A stretch of 64,000 nt of DNA from Lytechinus pictus (taxonomy: Eukaryota > Echinodermata > Echinoidea > Temnopleuroida > Toxopneustidae): positions 12,126,001 through 12,190,000 of the forward strand of contig NC_087257.1 in assembly GCF_037042905.1 (NCBI RefSeq), given 5' to 3'. A program made the position numbers and the translations under genes. Shown here one piece after another: positions 42,601 to 54,760 of this stretch (its first letter is position 1; the number at the start of each line of letters is the position of its first letter). The notes below the pieces were generated by a model that saw only the letters and a program-made list of their open reading frames with translations, had not been told where the DNA came from and did not search any database.

Positions 42601-44657
42601 GGCCGGCTTTGCCCCCCCCCCCTGATCCGCCAGTGAGTTGACTAATATTTGCTTTGATTATTATATATACTAAGTATCCTTCAAATTATTATTTTAGGAG
42701 ACTCTACCTCACAGGGCCACTGTTGGCTTTATTTTAAATCTTTTAATTTCTCATAATGTTACTGTACACAGGCCTAATTATACACAAATACCATGTTTAC
42801 GTTTTCAATTATTGATGTATACATTCGAAGTGTAATTTTATGTATGTATATATATTATATATATATCTGTACTCATTGTTTTTTAGAAATGAATGAAATA
42901 ACTGAATTTTCCTGTATGTGAAATTTCCCATTACCATTCATTCCGACATCATCGCAGAAAATAAATAATTGTAGCTCTACTAGGACAGTATTTGAACTGA
43001 ATAGCGACTCTGAGCACTGTTTGAAGATTTAAATTTGCGAGACATTTATGAGCGCTCAGCAGAGGGGGGGGGGGGGGTACTGGCGCTATATACAAGAACA
43101 CATCATCATCATTATATTTGTTTCATAAGGGCGCACGAAGTTAGTGTCCAAGTCTTGTACTCCATATTGCATATTCTAAGATGTCCCCTTTAATATAAAC
43201 AAGAGAATTCATAAAAGGTCATCTAGATTCAGCATGCTTCTATTGAAAAACTGTTTAATATCACAGTTTGAATTATCCAGAATATGAAAAAACACTTGAC
43301 CCTTATTACTTGTACCCACCGCTGAGACCAAACAAGACTGAATGAATTAAGCTGGAAGAAATCAGAGACGGTTTATTTTTTCCACGTTTTTGTAAAATGG
43401 GTGAATGGAAACTGGTCTGCAAGGAACAAAATATTTTCTGCCTTGCATTCATAAAACTATATACAAAATGGCTATTCAAAGTGACCAAGGCCAGTCCAAG
43501 AACCCACTCAGCTGAAGCAGATTTTCATTTATTTCGGCCTTACTTGTCAACCCAGTCCATGCTTGTTTTTAACTTCGAGTTTGGTCTGAGTTAGCCAACG
43601 ACTAACTTCTAAACCAGTATTTTGATTAAGATAACACTAACATTTTTCAAATGGATATGTTACGTGAGCTTTCCCGACATATTATTCTGTGATATTCAAA
43701 TTCTAAGAAATAGAAACACGGCGTAAACCAGGTGACTATATACAGTAGGCCGACGTCAGTGATCAGATTTAAAGAAATGAATTATTTTTACAAAACGACT
43801 GTTATTTGGGTTACTGTCGTAATACCAATCATTGCGAACTTTGTGTTTCATTGCAGTAGAAGTGATGAATGCCATATTCAAAAAGGAATATACCGTTGTG
43901 CTCAAAAGTTAGGAAACTAAACCCCACCACAAAATGCACTTCTTTATGCCGAGTGTTGAATGTAAACAATGAACTACAATGTTCGGCGAGCCCAGAGAAA
44001 CAAACTTTATTGAATATAATATTTTATTACCTGACTTCTCAATTAACATCATCAGCCCACCTAATGAATATTCATGACGATGTGCATATAAATGTTTTCA
44101 CAAAATATTGATAAACTTTAAAATTCAATAACTTCGTTATTTGTTATCCGATTTTGATGAAACTTTCAGCATTTTGCTCTGTGAATTTTACTCTTTATAT
44201 TTAGATATACATATTTTCAGCCCAGACCATCCTTTTAATACACTTAAAGAATCCTTCACTAAAAAACGACATCTATTTAATTTTACAATCCGAAAAACGT
44301 ACCTAGGAACACATTGGGTCTTTGAGACCGTAGCTCTCATCATGGCGGATGGAGTTTGGGAGAACGTGAAACGAGATACGCTGAAGAATCATCTCGAGTT
44401 TGTTATCCTCAACAAAGATGCGTTTGATGAAAGTAAACCCATGACCATGTTCTATAAGCAGTTGGATAAGATGCCCTCCCCGAGGATCATGTTCACTCAT
44501 CTTCCACTCGAGCTCTTACCACCGGGTGTCTTTGAAGCCAATGCCAAGGTTAGGTTTAATATTTTTGATGATGGTGATCATGATGGTGGTGGTGGTGGTG
44601 GTAATGATGATGCTGATGATGATGATGATGTGGTGAACGTGATGATGATGATGACGG

Positions 44658-44694
<37 letters not shown>

Positions 44695-47600
44695 AATGAT
44701 GATGATGATGATAACGGTGGTGGTGATGATGATGATGGTGATGATGGTGGTGATGATGACGATGATGATAATGATGATGATGATGATAACGGTGGTGGTG
44801 ATGATGATGATGGTGATGATGGTGGTGATGATGACGATGATGATGGTGATGATGATGATGATGATTGCGGTGATGATCACGATAATAATAACGACGATGA
44901 AGATGGTGATGATGATGATTATGATGATGGTGATGATAATGATGGTGGTAGTTATGATGATGATGGTGATAGTGGTGATTATGGTGATGATGGGGGTGAG
45001 GACAACGATGAAAATGTTGACGATGAAGATGTTAATGTTCAATATAGTAAGATTACTTATGATTATGTTGGTGGTGTATTGGTAGTGATGGTGGTGGTGG
45101 TGGTGTTGGCGACGATGATTATAGAAATATTGATGCCATATGGGACATTTAGATTAGTACACAAGGCGAGGCTGTACAATCGAGGGCGGTAAGCCCGCCA
45201 TCATTCATTTGGAAATGTAAATTGCTAACTGATATAAAGCGGAGAAAATCTTAACTTTAAATGTGACTTTCAAGAAAATATTTTTTAGCAAATAATGTAC
45301 CGATAAATAACTTTTGAAGCTGTTCTCAGCTACTTACGATATTACAATATTATTATTATCACTATGTAAAAAAAATCTCCAGAAAATGAATAAATGAAAA
45401 TAAATTTATAAGTCAATCAATAGATAAATAAATGAATACTTTAAGTAAACGAAAAAATACCGATTGCTTTTTACAGCTCCAAATCAGACTTCGTGGCCTG
45501 TATGAGAACAAAATTCTGATGATGATGATGATGGTAATGGTGGTGATGGTGATGACGATGATGATGATGATGCTTATGGTGATTATGATGGTGATGGTGA
45601 TTTTGATGGTGATGATGATGATGATGATTATGATGGTGATGATCATGATGATGATGATGGTAATGATGATGATGATGATAATGATGGTGATGATGATGAT
45701 GATAATGGTGGTGATGGTGATTATGATGATGATGATGATGCTGATGATGATGGTGATGATGGTGATTGTGATGATGATGACGACGACGATGATGATAAAA
45801 GTGATGGTTATTGTGGTGGTGATGATGATGATGAAACAAGCTTAGTAACTTGTTTCAAAATGACTTTTGTAAAGTGTGATTATCCTCGTATCTACTTTAG
45901 ATTATCTACAGTGCTAGAAACCCCAAGGACGTATTAGCATCTCTGTATAGGTTCATCGGTAAGACGCCAGAGGCCCTGTTTGTAACATGGGAAATACTGT
46001 ATTCTACAATCTTCACCGATCAATGTAAGCAGCACACATAATAACTATGTCTTGAGGGGCGGCATCAGAGGGCCGTTTCATAAAGCTGTTCGTAAGTTAA
46101 CAGCGACTTTAAGAACGACTGGTGAACCTTTCTTAAGGCGACCGCACACCTTACGACTGGTCTCCGACCCGATTTTAGAATAAAATGTGGTAGAATTTGA
46201 TGCTAATATTGAGACTTGGAATATCTTACTGTGTAATGTTCTAAATCATCGTACGAATACCTATGATCAAATTTGTGACTATGCTATCATCCTTCTTAGA
46301 ATAAAAGCGAATTTAATATCTAGTCGTAATGACGTCATAGCAGTCGTACGATTGGCTACGATTTGAAACTAATTTGGCCTTTACTCCAAAATAAAGGCTT
46401 GCAATCTTTCAAAATGGTTATATTAGTATTCTTTCAATTAATTTTAACCTCAAATAAAATGATATGTTCCATTCACATCTTCAGAAAATGAGCAAAATGC
46501 GATTTGTTCCAAAATCGGATCGCGAACAGTCGTAAGGTGTGCGGTCGCCTTTACGCGCCAAACCCATCGCCAATGAATGTGCCATTTACCAAAAGAAACG
46601 ATCACCAGTCGTTCTTAAAGTCGCTCTTAACTTACGAACAGCTTTATGAAACACCCACCAGGATTATTTTGGATATTCTGATAGGGGACAAGGCGACGTC
46701 ATTGTTCTCCCATTCGATTTACAGTTGTCAGATCTGACACCTTTCCTTGATTCTGAAAGGCTAAGAGGCATTGTTACTATAAGCCCCCCCCCCCCCTCCC
46801 CCCCCCCCAAAAAAAAAAGGTGTGTTGCATTGTGTATCATCTTTGGTAAAGGTACACTGCGCAATTTACTAAGGGCCTTTTCACACGTGAATCTTGAATC
46901 ATCATTGTAATAATGATTGCGATTGTATTATTGGCTGTGATTAGCGTTCGTAACTCTAATCATGTTCTATAGTTTAGTTTCACGTGTGCTAAATATTTGT
47001 CATTAGTCTTATTTTTCATCATTCAAATTACGATTTTTTTTTACCGTGTGATACACTGTGAAAACTGTGGTGTTAAAAATGACACCAGTTGGTGTTAATA
47101 GAGGACCACACCCCGAGGTGTTAAAATTACACCCTAGAGATTGAACATAACACCAAAGAGTGTAAATGTAACAACCAAAGGTGTTGTAATAACACCTATA
47201 GGTGTTAAACTAACACCATCAATTTAACACCGGAGTAAAATAACTGGTGTGGTCCTCTATGTACACCGGTTAACTCCACAGTTTTTGCTGTGTACAAGCT
47301 CGTTGCATTGTATTCTAAGTATATTTTCATTTTTATTTCTTCTTCAAAATATCGATTGTCGCAAGCAAATTATGATCATAATTCACTTTTGTATTTCTCC
47401 TTACACAATCTCATTTCAGTCTTTTACGGTGCCTGGGATCGACACGTCCTGTCGTACTGGAAACTGAGAAATGACAAAAATGTTCTCTTCTTGAAATATG
47501 AGGACATGAAAAAGGTAAATAACAAATCGAGATTCAGTCCTTTGCAGAGCTGTCGTTCATATTTTTCACTGAGAAAAAAATTGTGCAATTTTGCACACTC

Positions 47601-47833
47601 CGAATGCAACCTTTGGAGGCAGTTGGAGCTCTTTTGGGGTGCAACTTTGCACAATAATTGTTTATATATATATATATACCTACCTCTAGCATGTCTAGGG
47701 GTGTAGTTAGTAATATTTTGCACCCTTGAAGGTTTTGGTGCAGACTTACACCCTTGAGAGAAAATGCGAATAATATGCATACACAAGGAAAATGTTTGCA
47801 TCCAGCAAACACTAGCACTGTCTTATAATTGAA

Positions 47834-47914
<81 letters not shown>

Positions 47915-49625
47915 TTGTCTAAATTATATGTTTACGACGCATCTGTGACGCGTCTCTTTTGTGATATAAAAAATTACTCTAAGCTGTTTTTCGTAAGTGT
48001 ATAGCGACATTAATAAGCGCTTTGAAAAATAATCTAAAGCTAATTATAACCTCTGTGTAAATTAGGATGAATATTATATTATATTGTGCGTTTCAAATTT
48101 TGAAGGAAAAAGTATAATATTTTTATCAATGTTTGCAAAACATGATTTTGGTGTTTATTTTCAAATGCCAAACTTTGATAATTTAGAATCCCACGAAGAT
48201 TGTCGCTCAAATTGCCGAGTTCATCAACCACCCAATCTCAGACGATGTCCGAGACGTGATCGTCGAGAAGACTTCGTTGGATAAGATAAAGAAAGAGATG
48301 AAGAGACTGGAAGAAACTTTAGAAGATGGTTACATGTTCAGCAAGGCTTACGGGACATTGAACTATTTTCAGAAAGGTATTCGAAATTTTAAAAAAATGA
48401 ATGAAAGGGGGAAAAATTGAGCAGGTGGACATGGCATAAAAAATGACATATTTAACATGATTTCCCAAAAATAATTTCATATTTTACACTCTCCCATTTA
48501 TTTCATTTCATTTTTTTAAAACTCTGTTCCCAATCTGTACGCCGCGGCGTGCCGGTGCCATGAAAAATAAATAAGCCCTCTCCCGGGGTAAGGGCTGGCG
48601 CCGGAGTGCCGATCTCGCGTCCCTTTCACTTTCCATACAATTAATATATAGCAGCGTAATGAGGGCAACAGATTTGGGGGGTAACAGACGCCATGTCTGT
48701 ATGTGGCAAATTTGTTGACATTATTAATTAAAAAAAAACAACGAATTTTGAGATACATTTTGACATAACATCCAGAGAAAGCTATCATTATGTCTCGCTA
48801 TTTCCTTTTCTCCCCCCCCCCCCTTTTTTTTTTGGGGGGGGGGGTGTTTGATTTTGTTTCTTGGTAGAGCCGAGAAACGTTTGGGGGCATGATGTACTAC
48901 TTGATTTGCGCCAAAGTAAAACATGAAAGCATATATCCATGAAGTCATAATCCTAAACTGCAAAATACATTTTCCTAGAAAAGTTAACATGATAATTGTT
49001 TAATAAAAACCCTTTAGTATTCATTTCAATGTTAATGTGATTAAAAATTTTATTTTGCAATATACATTTAATGCAACTCTATTCGAAATATGACTACATG
49101 GACGTGTGGATTCCTTGATTGGCGCAAATTGAATTTTACATCACAACAAATAATGCATCCTAATTATCTAAGTATAAACATAAGTAGGCCTATACAACAT
49201 AGAAATGGTATCAAATAATTATACGGGATAAACTCTATCAGGACAGAATATGATAGTTTTGTGTTCGGCCATGTTTCGTCATTAAATTCACATAATTATT
49301 GGAGAGTATATTGATGAACGAGTAGATCATGATTATGATCATATAAGTACCTCATTTCTCAATACTTCATTACATATTTACATCAGTAATTAATTTTCGC
49401 ATTATTGCATGTAAGATGGGGGTTGACACCACACCATCTAACTCGTTCCTATGACAAATTAAATTTCTAGTTATTATTGTTAATTATTATTTTTGCCCCC
49501 CTCCCTTCCGCCCAGGTGTAATTGGTGATTGGAAGAATTATTTTACGGTGGCTCAAAACGAACAATTTGACAAGGAATTGGAGGAGAGGCTTGGAGAAAG
49601 TGGACTTGAATTTGACTACGAATAA
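39645..49625 (+). CDS. Cytosolic sulfotransferase SULT-B (6 exons, 317 aa), paralog of SULT-A
   Basis: PAPS-dependent sulfotransferase of the soluble SULT family. Exons: 39645-39837, 44307-44548, 45901-46024, 47420-47514, 48187-48376, 49516-49625 (TAA). Exons 2-6 have exactly the lengths seen in SULT-A (242, 124, 95, 190, 110) and the same phases, so the genes arose by duplication. Exon 1 is nine codons longer at the N-terminus. Motifs: TSPKSGTHW, FTHLPLELLPP with the catalytic His, [41 protein letters not shown]. In exon 2 I count 16 differences in 81 residues from SULT-A. The start ATG at 39645 is chosen over an upstream in-frame TTG (39624), which is not a eukaryotic start. The exon 2 donor is GTTAGG. 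Introns hold several nested transposons. A second copy of exon 6 lies at 52391-52500. Confidence 0.93.
40427..40536. repeat. Near-perfect 110-bp palindrome in SULT-B intron 1
   Basis: Two arms of about 54 bp (from TAGTCTTGAGGACGCAATGA to its mirror TCATTGCGCCCTCAAGACTA) with one mismatch seen. Near-identity of the arms implies a recent inverted duplication or ongoing arm conversion. It sits right before the M6 MITE. Confidence 0.9.
40543..42090. mobile_element. MITE family M6 interrupted by a hAT-like element
   Basis: Left part 40543-40643 (CCCGTTTCATAAAAATCAC; ACTTTGCCATCCAATGG) and right part 42022-42090 (CATTGGATGGCAAAGTGACC; CTTTTATGCAACGGGCC) are the two arms of one palindromic MITE split by the insertion at 40644-42021. 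Confidence 0.85.
40644..42021. mobile_element. hAT-like non-autonomous element (1378 bp, 8-bp target duplication)
   Basis: CAGTGGCGTAGCTA at the left, TAGCTACGCCACTG at the right. The 8-mer ATTCTATG directly flanks both ends (40636-40643, 42022-42029), the duplication size of the hAT superfamily. No transposase frame. The interior carries a GC-rich palindromic word (type GCTCGCGCTTCGCGCTCGC) about seven times in otherwise AT-rich DNA. Confidence 0.9.
42167..42389. mobile_element. Palindromic MITE, family M7
   Basis: GGCCCGAATTCTCGAAGAGT at the left, CAAGAATTCGGGCC at the right. The inner blocks GTGGCTAACTTA/TAAGTTAGCCAC and two GCGTCATTTGACGTCA words are symmetric. It lies in SULT-B intron 1. 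Confidence 0.85.
42473..42635. mobile_element. hAT-like MITE, family H1 (copy at 42.5 kb)
   Basis: CAGGGGCGGATCCAGG at the left, TGATCCGCCAGTG at the right. The flanking 8-mers AGCTGACT and AGTTGACT differ at one base, a clear target duplication. Confidence 0.85.
43890..44045. mobile_element. Truncated mariner-like MITE
   Basis: GTTGTGCTCAAAAGTTAG, AACCCCACCACAA, GAGTGTTGAATGTA and TTGAATATAATATTTTATTACC match the reverse complement of the right half of 26472-26709. The other half is replaced by P1-type sequence (about 44040-44240). Confidence 0.75.
44563..45120. repeat. GAT trinucleotide array at the start of SULT-B intron 2
   Basis: About 550 bp of GATGATGATGGTGGT-type repeats starting about 15 bases after the exon 2 donor. 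It contains an internal longer repeat (about 75 bp, with GATAACGGTGGTGGTGATG, at about 44708 and 44786). Exon 2 read through into the array gives an artefactual Met-rich frame. Confidence 0.92.
45518..45835. repeat. Second GAT array in SULT-B intron 2
   Basis: About 320 bp of GATGATGGTGATTATGATG repeats ending about 65 bases before the exon 3 acceptor. His-rich and Met-rich frames here are artefacts. Confidence 0.92.
46070..46655. mobile_element. MITE family M4, interrupted by a Harbinger-like MITE
   Basis: GGCCGTTTCATAAAGCTGTT at the left, GAACAGCTTTATGAAACACC at the right. The arms (ACTTTAAGAACGACTGGTGA; ATCACCAGTCGTTCTTAAAG) are split by the insertion 46136-46550. Same family as 20106-20275. 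Confidence 0.85.
46136..46550. mobile_element. PIF/Harbinger-like MITE (415 bp)
   Basis: Inverted ends AGGCGACCGCACACCTTACG and CGTAAGGTGTGCGGTCGCCT, flanked by TTA on both sides (46133-46135 and 46551-46553), the 3-bp target duplication typical of PIF/Harbinger. It lies in SULT-B intron 3. Confidence 0.88.
47053..47293. mobile_element. MITE family M8, copy 1
   Basis: ACACTGTGAAAACTGTGGTG at the left, CCACAGTTTTTGCTGTGT at the right, filled with GGTGTTA/TAACACC words. Other copies are at 49715-49953 and 52590-52833. It lies just upstream of SULT-B exon 4. Confidence 0.85.
47836..47912. repeat. (AT)n microsatellite
   Basis: Uninterrupted AT dinucleotide run of about 75 bp in SULT-B intron 4. 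Confidence 0.97.
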
Positions 49626-49714
49626 TCTTCTCAGCTTGGTCATCCCACGATCTACTCAACCATGGACCTAGGTCTATGACTCAACCGATTGTCATGTACA
49701 GCAGAAAGTCAGAT

Positions 49715-49953
49715 ACACTGCAAAAACTGCGGTGTTGATTTAACACTAGCCCGGAATCTATATATGTCCACACCAGAGAAATGTTAAACAACACCAGTTT
49801 CGTTTTGGTCTAACACCAGAAAGGTGTGTATACAACGCCAATTAGTATTAGAACAGCATCGGTTTGATTCCAAACTGGTGTTGTTTCAAAACTTTTCTGG
49901 TGTGGGCACGATTCCGGGCTGGTGTTAAATAAACACCGCAGTTTTTGCAGTGT
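49715..49953. mobile_element. MITE family M8, copy 2
   Basis: ACACTGCAAAAACTGCGGTG at the left, CACCGCAGTTTTTGCAGTGT at the right. It is inside the SULT-B 3' UTR region and was duplicated with it, so it inserted before the duplication. Confidence 0.9.
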
Positions 49954-50029
49954 GTATTCTGGGAACCCTGAAAATAAATATACATGTATTCTGCTTTAGT
50001 ACAAGTCACGTGGTTGGGCTGATTATCAT

Positions 50030-50222
50030 TTCATTTCATTTCATTTATTGGTTTATGCAACACTTTTTCATAAACACATGAACAAAGAAAATACAATAAT
50101 AATATACGTATAACTGACAAGCAAAACATTGAACATAATTGCATTTTCTATTAATACATATCGATTTTTAGAAGGTTGCAGGGGTTGCCACTATAAGCTA
50201 AGCTTGACTGCGTGGCAACCCC
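50030..50222. mobile_element. Retroposon-like insertion private to copy 1
   Basis: Absent from the duplicate copy, which reads straight from GGGCTGATTATCAT into GTCGGCTT. It starts with TTCATTTCATTTCATTTATT and ends with GCGTGGCAACCCCAT. CAT is shared at both joints. It probably inserted after the duplication. Confidence 0.75.
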
Positions 50223-50924
50223 ATGTCGGCTTTAATCACTAAAGTATATGCTCGTAGTCATAGGCTGTGTAATTCGTGATTCGTGAACTTTAATTGTTTA
50301 ACTCTTGCATATACTCTTCGTAGACTACTTGATGGTTGGTTTTATTAAACACTAATCACCAAGTGTGTTAATTGTAAAAGAAAGATTGACAAATATATCT
50401 CCTTAAAATGGAAATTCACGAAATGCAAGCAAAAACACTTTTTATTTTTTTGTGCGTTTTATCATTTTGTCTTTTCTTCTATAGGCCTACCTCGTTTTAG
50501 AAAATAGCTTTGCAAGAAGTATTTTTATATCGTACATTATGACAAATTTATATTTTTCTATTATCAAAATTAATATAACCGTATGCACCTTACAAGCCGT
50601 CATTTATGTATTCATGTGCTTGAATTGATTTCCGTTACGTGTATTTTATGTTTAGTACTTGATAGTGATATTGTATTTATCAATAATTATTGCACATATT
50701 TTATGATTTTGTGATTTGTTGTACATGTACATAATTATATAATTAATGTTACTTTCATTATGGAAATAAATAACATTGATTGGAATTAAAATGGAAGGCA
50801 AGCTATTCTTTATTCTATTACTTTGACTTAATTAAGTAAGAAGAGAAAATTTAGCTAGCCCACATTTTCCATGTTTTAAAATGCATTTGCTTGGAAATGA
50901 CAATTGATAATGCTTATATTGATA

Positions 50925-51945
50925 TGGAGATATAGGGCAGCCTTGAAAAATACCTCGTTGCATCGAAATGCGATTAGTCAAAAAGCCATTATTTAGTACA
51001 TAAGAAGTACGTTCCTTATAAAGAGTCTTTATCCAAGATAAAAATTTGTCACCAAAGTTGAACTGTTTTAAAGTCTGAAAAAGGAAATTATGATTTACAC
51101 TGTCAAAAGCCTTTTCAACATCAAGTAATAGTATAGCTCCTGGTATATTATTTGCTTCAGTGTACTCTATGATATCAAATATTAAACGTACATTATGACT
51201 TATGTTTCTACCTCTTAAAAAAGCAGATTGATCAGTATGAATAAGACAATTAATAAAACATTAAATACGTTCTGCCAGACATTTTGCCAATATTTTATAG
51301 TCAACCGTCAAAAGTGTAATAGGCCGGTAGTTTTTAATCAAAAGGTCATCCCTGTTTTTTTTCGGAAGGAGGGTTATAATACCATTTCTTTGTGACAACG
51401 ACATCATCCCACTTCGTATAGAAAAATTAAAAGAATCTAACAACATATCACAAATATCCGGCCAAAACACTACGTAAAATTCAATAGGAAGACCATCAAA
51501 GCCAGGGGTTTTGTTGGTTTTCATAGATTTAATGACATCAACTATCTCTTGTTTTGAGAGTGGTTTTTCTAATAATCCCTTTTCACTATCTGTTAATTCA
51601 GGAATAGTTATCTTATTAAATAGATCTTGGAAATTATGGTCTGAGCTATTCTGATGTTGGGAATTACTATACAAGTTTTCATAAAAGTCATGAATTTCTT
51701 TCAATATCTTATCTGGGTCAGAAGACAACTTTCCTTCTCCATCCTTGATTGTACTGCCAAGATCTATTTTCTAAATTACAAAAATATTTTGAATTCTTTT
51801 CTCCTTCTTCTAACCATCTGACCCTGGATCTGATTATCAAACCTTTTGTCTCAACATCATATAATTTATCCAATTTATCTTCCAGATCAGCTAATAAATA
51901 ATGAAAGCTTGATGTGCGAGCTAAAATATTGTGTGCAAATTGATT
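50925..51945 (-). pseudogene. L1-clade LINE reverse transcriptase fragment, decayed
   Basis: Read on the minus strand: RSRVRWLEEGEKNSKYF, then (after a frameshift near 51760) GEGKLSSDPDKI, KTPGFDGLPIEFY, LLPKKNRDD, NYRPITLLTVDYKILAK, an in-frame stop at 51261-51263, then the same frame continues HTDQSAFLRGRN, LLDVEKAFDSVNH and RGIFQGCPISPY, where homology ends before the YxDD motif. These are L1/Tx1-type motifs with an apurinic-type LINE layout. Both ends are missing. It lies between the two copies of SULT-B exon 6. Confidence 0.88.
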
Positions 51946-52261
51946 TCAGAACTTGATACATAAGTGCCATTTAATCCCCTTGAATGGGATTCATTACACA
52001 GGCAATGCGAGCGCGAGCGAATTTTTTTATATAAAGTCTATTTTCCAATTCTTTCCCTTACCTTTTTCTTGTTTCCTTTCGGGGTCGGGCCGGCCGTTTC
52101 GAGGCTGTAAATTACACATCATGGGTATGATACCTCTTTCTTACTTTTCTTTCTGTTTTTCATAGTTTCTATCAAGTTAAAGAGTACACTTTTTTCTGCA
52201 GGTTGTCAAAAAAATAGGGGGGGGGGGCCGACTCGGCCCCCTCCTGGATCCGCGCCTGTTA
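51946..52261. mobile_element. Junction DNA ending in a hAT-like right end
   Basis: CTCCTGGATCCGCGCCTG at about 52242-52259, preceded by a poly-G tract and GCCGACTCGGCCCC, looks like a hAT right terminus lying exactly at the border of duplicate copy 2. No left end is identified. Confidence 0.4.
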
Positions 52262-52365
52262 ACATCATTAATGAATTATCACATTATTGCATGTAAGATG
52301 TGGGTTGACACCACACCATTTAACTCGTTCTCATGACGAATTAAATTTCTAGTTATTATTGTTAA

Positions 52366-52500
<135 letters not shown>

Positions 52501-52589
52501 TCTTCTCAGCTTGATCATCCCACGATCTACTCAACCATGGACCTAGGTCTATGACTCAACCGATTGTCATGTACAGCAGAAAGTCAGAT

Positions 52590-52833
52590 ACACTGCAAAA
52601 ACTGCGGTGCTGATTTAACACCAGCCCGAAATCTATATATGTCCACACCAGAGAAATGTTAAACAACACCAGTTTCGTTTTGGTCTAACACCAGAAAGGT
52701 GTTTATACAACACCGATTAGTATTAAAACAGCATCGGTTTGATTCCAAACTGGTGTTGTTTCAAAACTTTTCTGGTGTGGACATATAATGATTCCGGGCT
52801 GGTGTTAAATAAACACCGCAGTTTTTGCAGTGT
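52590..52833. mobile_element. MITE family M8, copy 3 (by segmental duplication)
   Basis: Same ends as 49715-49953, carried along in the duplicated block. Confidence 0.88.
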
Positions 52834-53683
52834 GTATTCTGGGAAACCTGAAAATAGATATACATGTATTCTGCTTTAGTACAAATCTCGTGGTTGGGCT
52901 GATTATCATGTCGGCTTAAATCACTAAAGTATGATTGTAGTCGTAGGCTGTGTAATTCGTGATTCGTGAACTTTCGTTGTTAAACTCTTGGATATACTCT
53001 TCGTATACTAATTGATGGTTGGTTTTATTAATCACTAATCACCAAGTGTGTTAATTGTTAAAGAAAGATTGACAAATATATCTCCTTAAAATGGAAATTC
53101 ACGAAATGCAAGCAAAAACACGTTTTATTTTTTTGTGCGTTTTATCATTTTGTCTTTTCTTCTATAGGCCTACCTCGTTTTAGAAAATAGCTTTGCAAGA
53201 AGTATTTTTATATCGTACATTATGACAAATTTATATTTTTCTATTATCAAAATTAATATAACCGTATGCACCTTACAAGCCGTCATTTATGTATTCATGT
53301 GCTTGAATTGATTTCCGTTACGTGTATTTTATGTTTAGTACTTGATAGTGATATTGTATTTATCAATAATTATTGCACATATTTTATTATTTATGACTTG
53401 TTGTACATGTACATAAATAATCAATGTTACTTTCATTATGGAAATAAATAACATTGATTGGAATTAAAATGGAAGGCAAGATATTCTTTATTCTATTACT
53501 TTAACTTAAGTAAGAAGATAAAATTTAGCGAGCCCAGCACAGTTTACATGTTCTTATCATGCATTTGCTTGGAAATGACAAATGTAAATGTTTTGATTTA
53601 TTGCTCTTTAAGAAATGGTTTTGAAATCATAATTATCTGAAAGGGGAGAAAGTATAACAGTTATTTCAAGAAAATATGATAAT

Positions 53684-54306
53684 GATGATGGAGATGATGA
53701 CGACTATATGGTGATGATGATGTTGACAATACGATACCAATGATAATGACGACGAATAGCTTGGTGCTCTATTTATTTATTGATGATGATGGTGATGATG
53801 ATGATGATGATGATGACGACGACGACGTCGACGACGATGATGATGATGATGATGAAGATGATGATGCTGATGACGATGACAACAACGATGATCAGCCTTA
53901 TCATCATGTTGGTGAAAACGATGGCGGCGGTGGTGGTGATGGTGGTGATGATGATGATGATGATGATGACAACGATGGTGATTATGATCATCGTGGTATT
54001 AATGATGATGGAGATGATGACGACTATATGGTGATGATGATGTTGACAATATGATACCAATGATAATGACGACGAATAGCTTGGTGCTCTATTTATTGAT
54101 GATGATGGTGATGATGATGATGACGACGACGACGACGACGACGATGATGATGATGATGATGAAAATGATGATGCTGACGACAATGACAACAACGACGATG
54201 ATCAGCCTTATCATCATGTTGGTGAAAACGATGGCGGCGGTGGTGGTGATGGTGGTGATGATGATGATGATGATGATGATGGTGATTATGATCATCGTGG
54301 TATTAA

Positions 54307-54340
<34 letters not shown>

Positions 54341-54375
54341 GGTGATGGTGGTGGTGGTTATGATGACGATGAATA
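53684..54375. repeat. Tandemly duplicated GAT-rich block (320 bp period)
   Basis: AGCTTGGTGCTCTATTTATT occurs at 53758 and 54078. GATCAGCCTTATCATCATGT and GAAAACGATGGCGGCGGTGG repeat at the same spacing, all embedded in GATGAT arrays. Poly-Asp and poly-Met frames are artefacts. Confidence 0.92.
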
Positions 54376-54760
54376 GAGAAAGATCAGTTATTTCGTCTAC
54401 TTGCACGACCGAGCATTACATTCTCCATTCTCGCATATTTCTATCGTACACGAAATGAGACACAAGATGGCGCTGTTCGAAAACCTAGAAACGAAGGGCA
54501 GCGTCATTACCATCCAATCAACAAAGCTTCAGGTTTACCTCACGTAACTTAATTGGACCAATCACAGGAATTGAGCGGCCTGAAAGTGGGCGTGGTCTAG
54601 CATAGTTGGGTCGTTAATGAAGGACGATAGTTCGCGGAGTCGGCGTGCATTAGGAATGCATACCATTTAGCTTCTTCTTCTTCTGCCTTGTGGTGTGTTG
54701 GCAACCAGTCAAAAAATGACTATTTTTGCCACTGCTTTAATTTGGAGCCTTCTTTGAGAG
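54376..54760. promoter_or_regulatory. GC-richer segment with CCAAT and GC-box-like words
   Basis: AAGATGGCGCTGTTCG (YY1-like), CCAATCAAC, GGACCAATCACAGG and GTGGGCGTGGTC lie within 150 bp. This combination is promoter-like, but no downstream coding exon was found. Confidence 0.2.

Larger units (their letters stand above)
49382..50870 (+). repeat. Segmental duplication, copy 1 (SULT-B exon 6 and 3' region)
   Basis: Colinear with 52262-53545 at high identity, from about 130 bp before exon 6 to about 100 bp past an AATAAA at 50765-50770. Copy 1 carries an extra insertion (50030-50222). AATAAA at 49973-49978 in this copy is AATAGA in copy 2. Confidence 0.92.

Noticed and set aside
44141..45085. 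314-codon frame on + strand
   Set aside because: It covers SULT-B exon 2 and then reads through the donor into a GAT array giving poly-Met. The exon is real; the rest is repeat.
45432..45845. Met-rich and His-rich frames
   Set aside because: Translation of a GAT array in SULT-B intron 2.
53740..54054. Poly-Asp protein at 53.7 kb
   Set aside because: It is part of a tandemly duplicated GAT-rich repeat.
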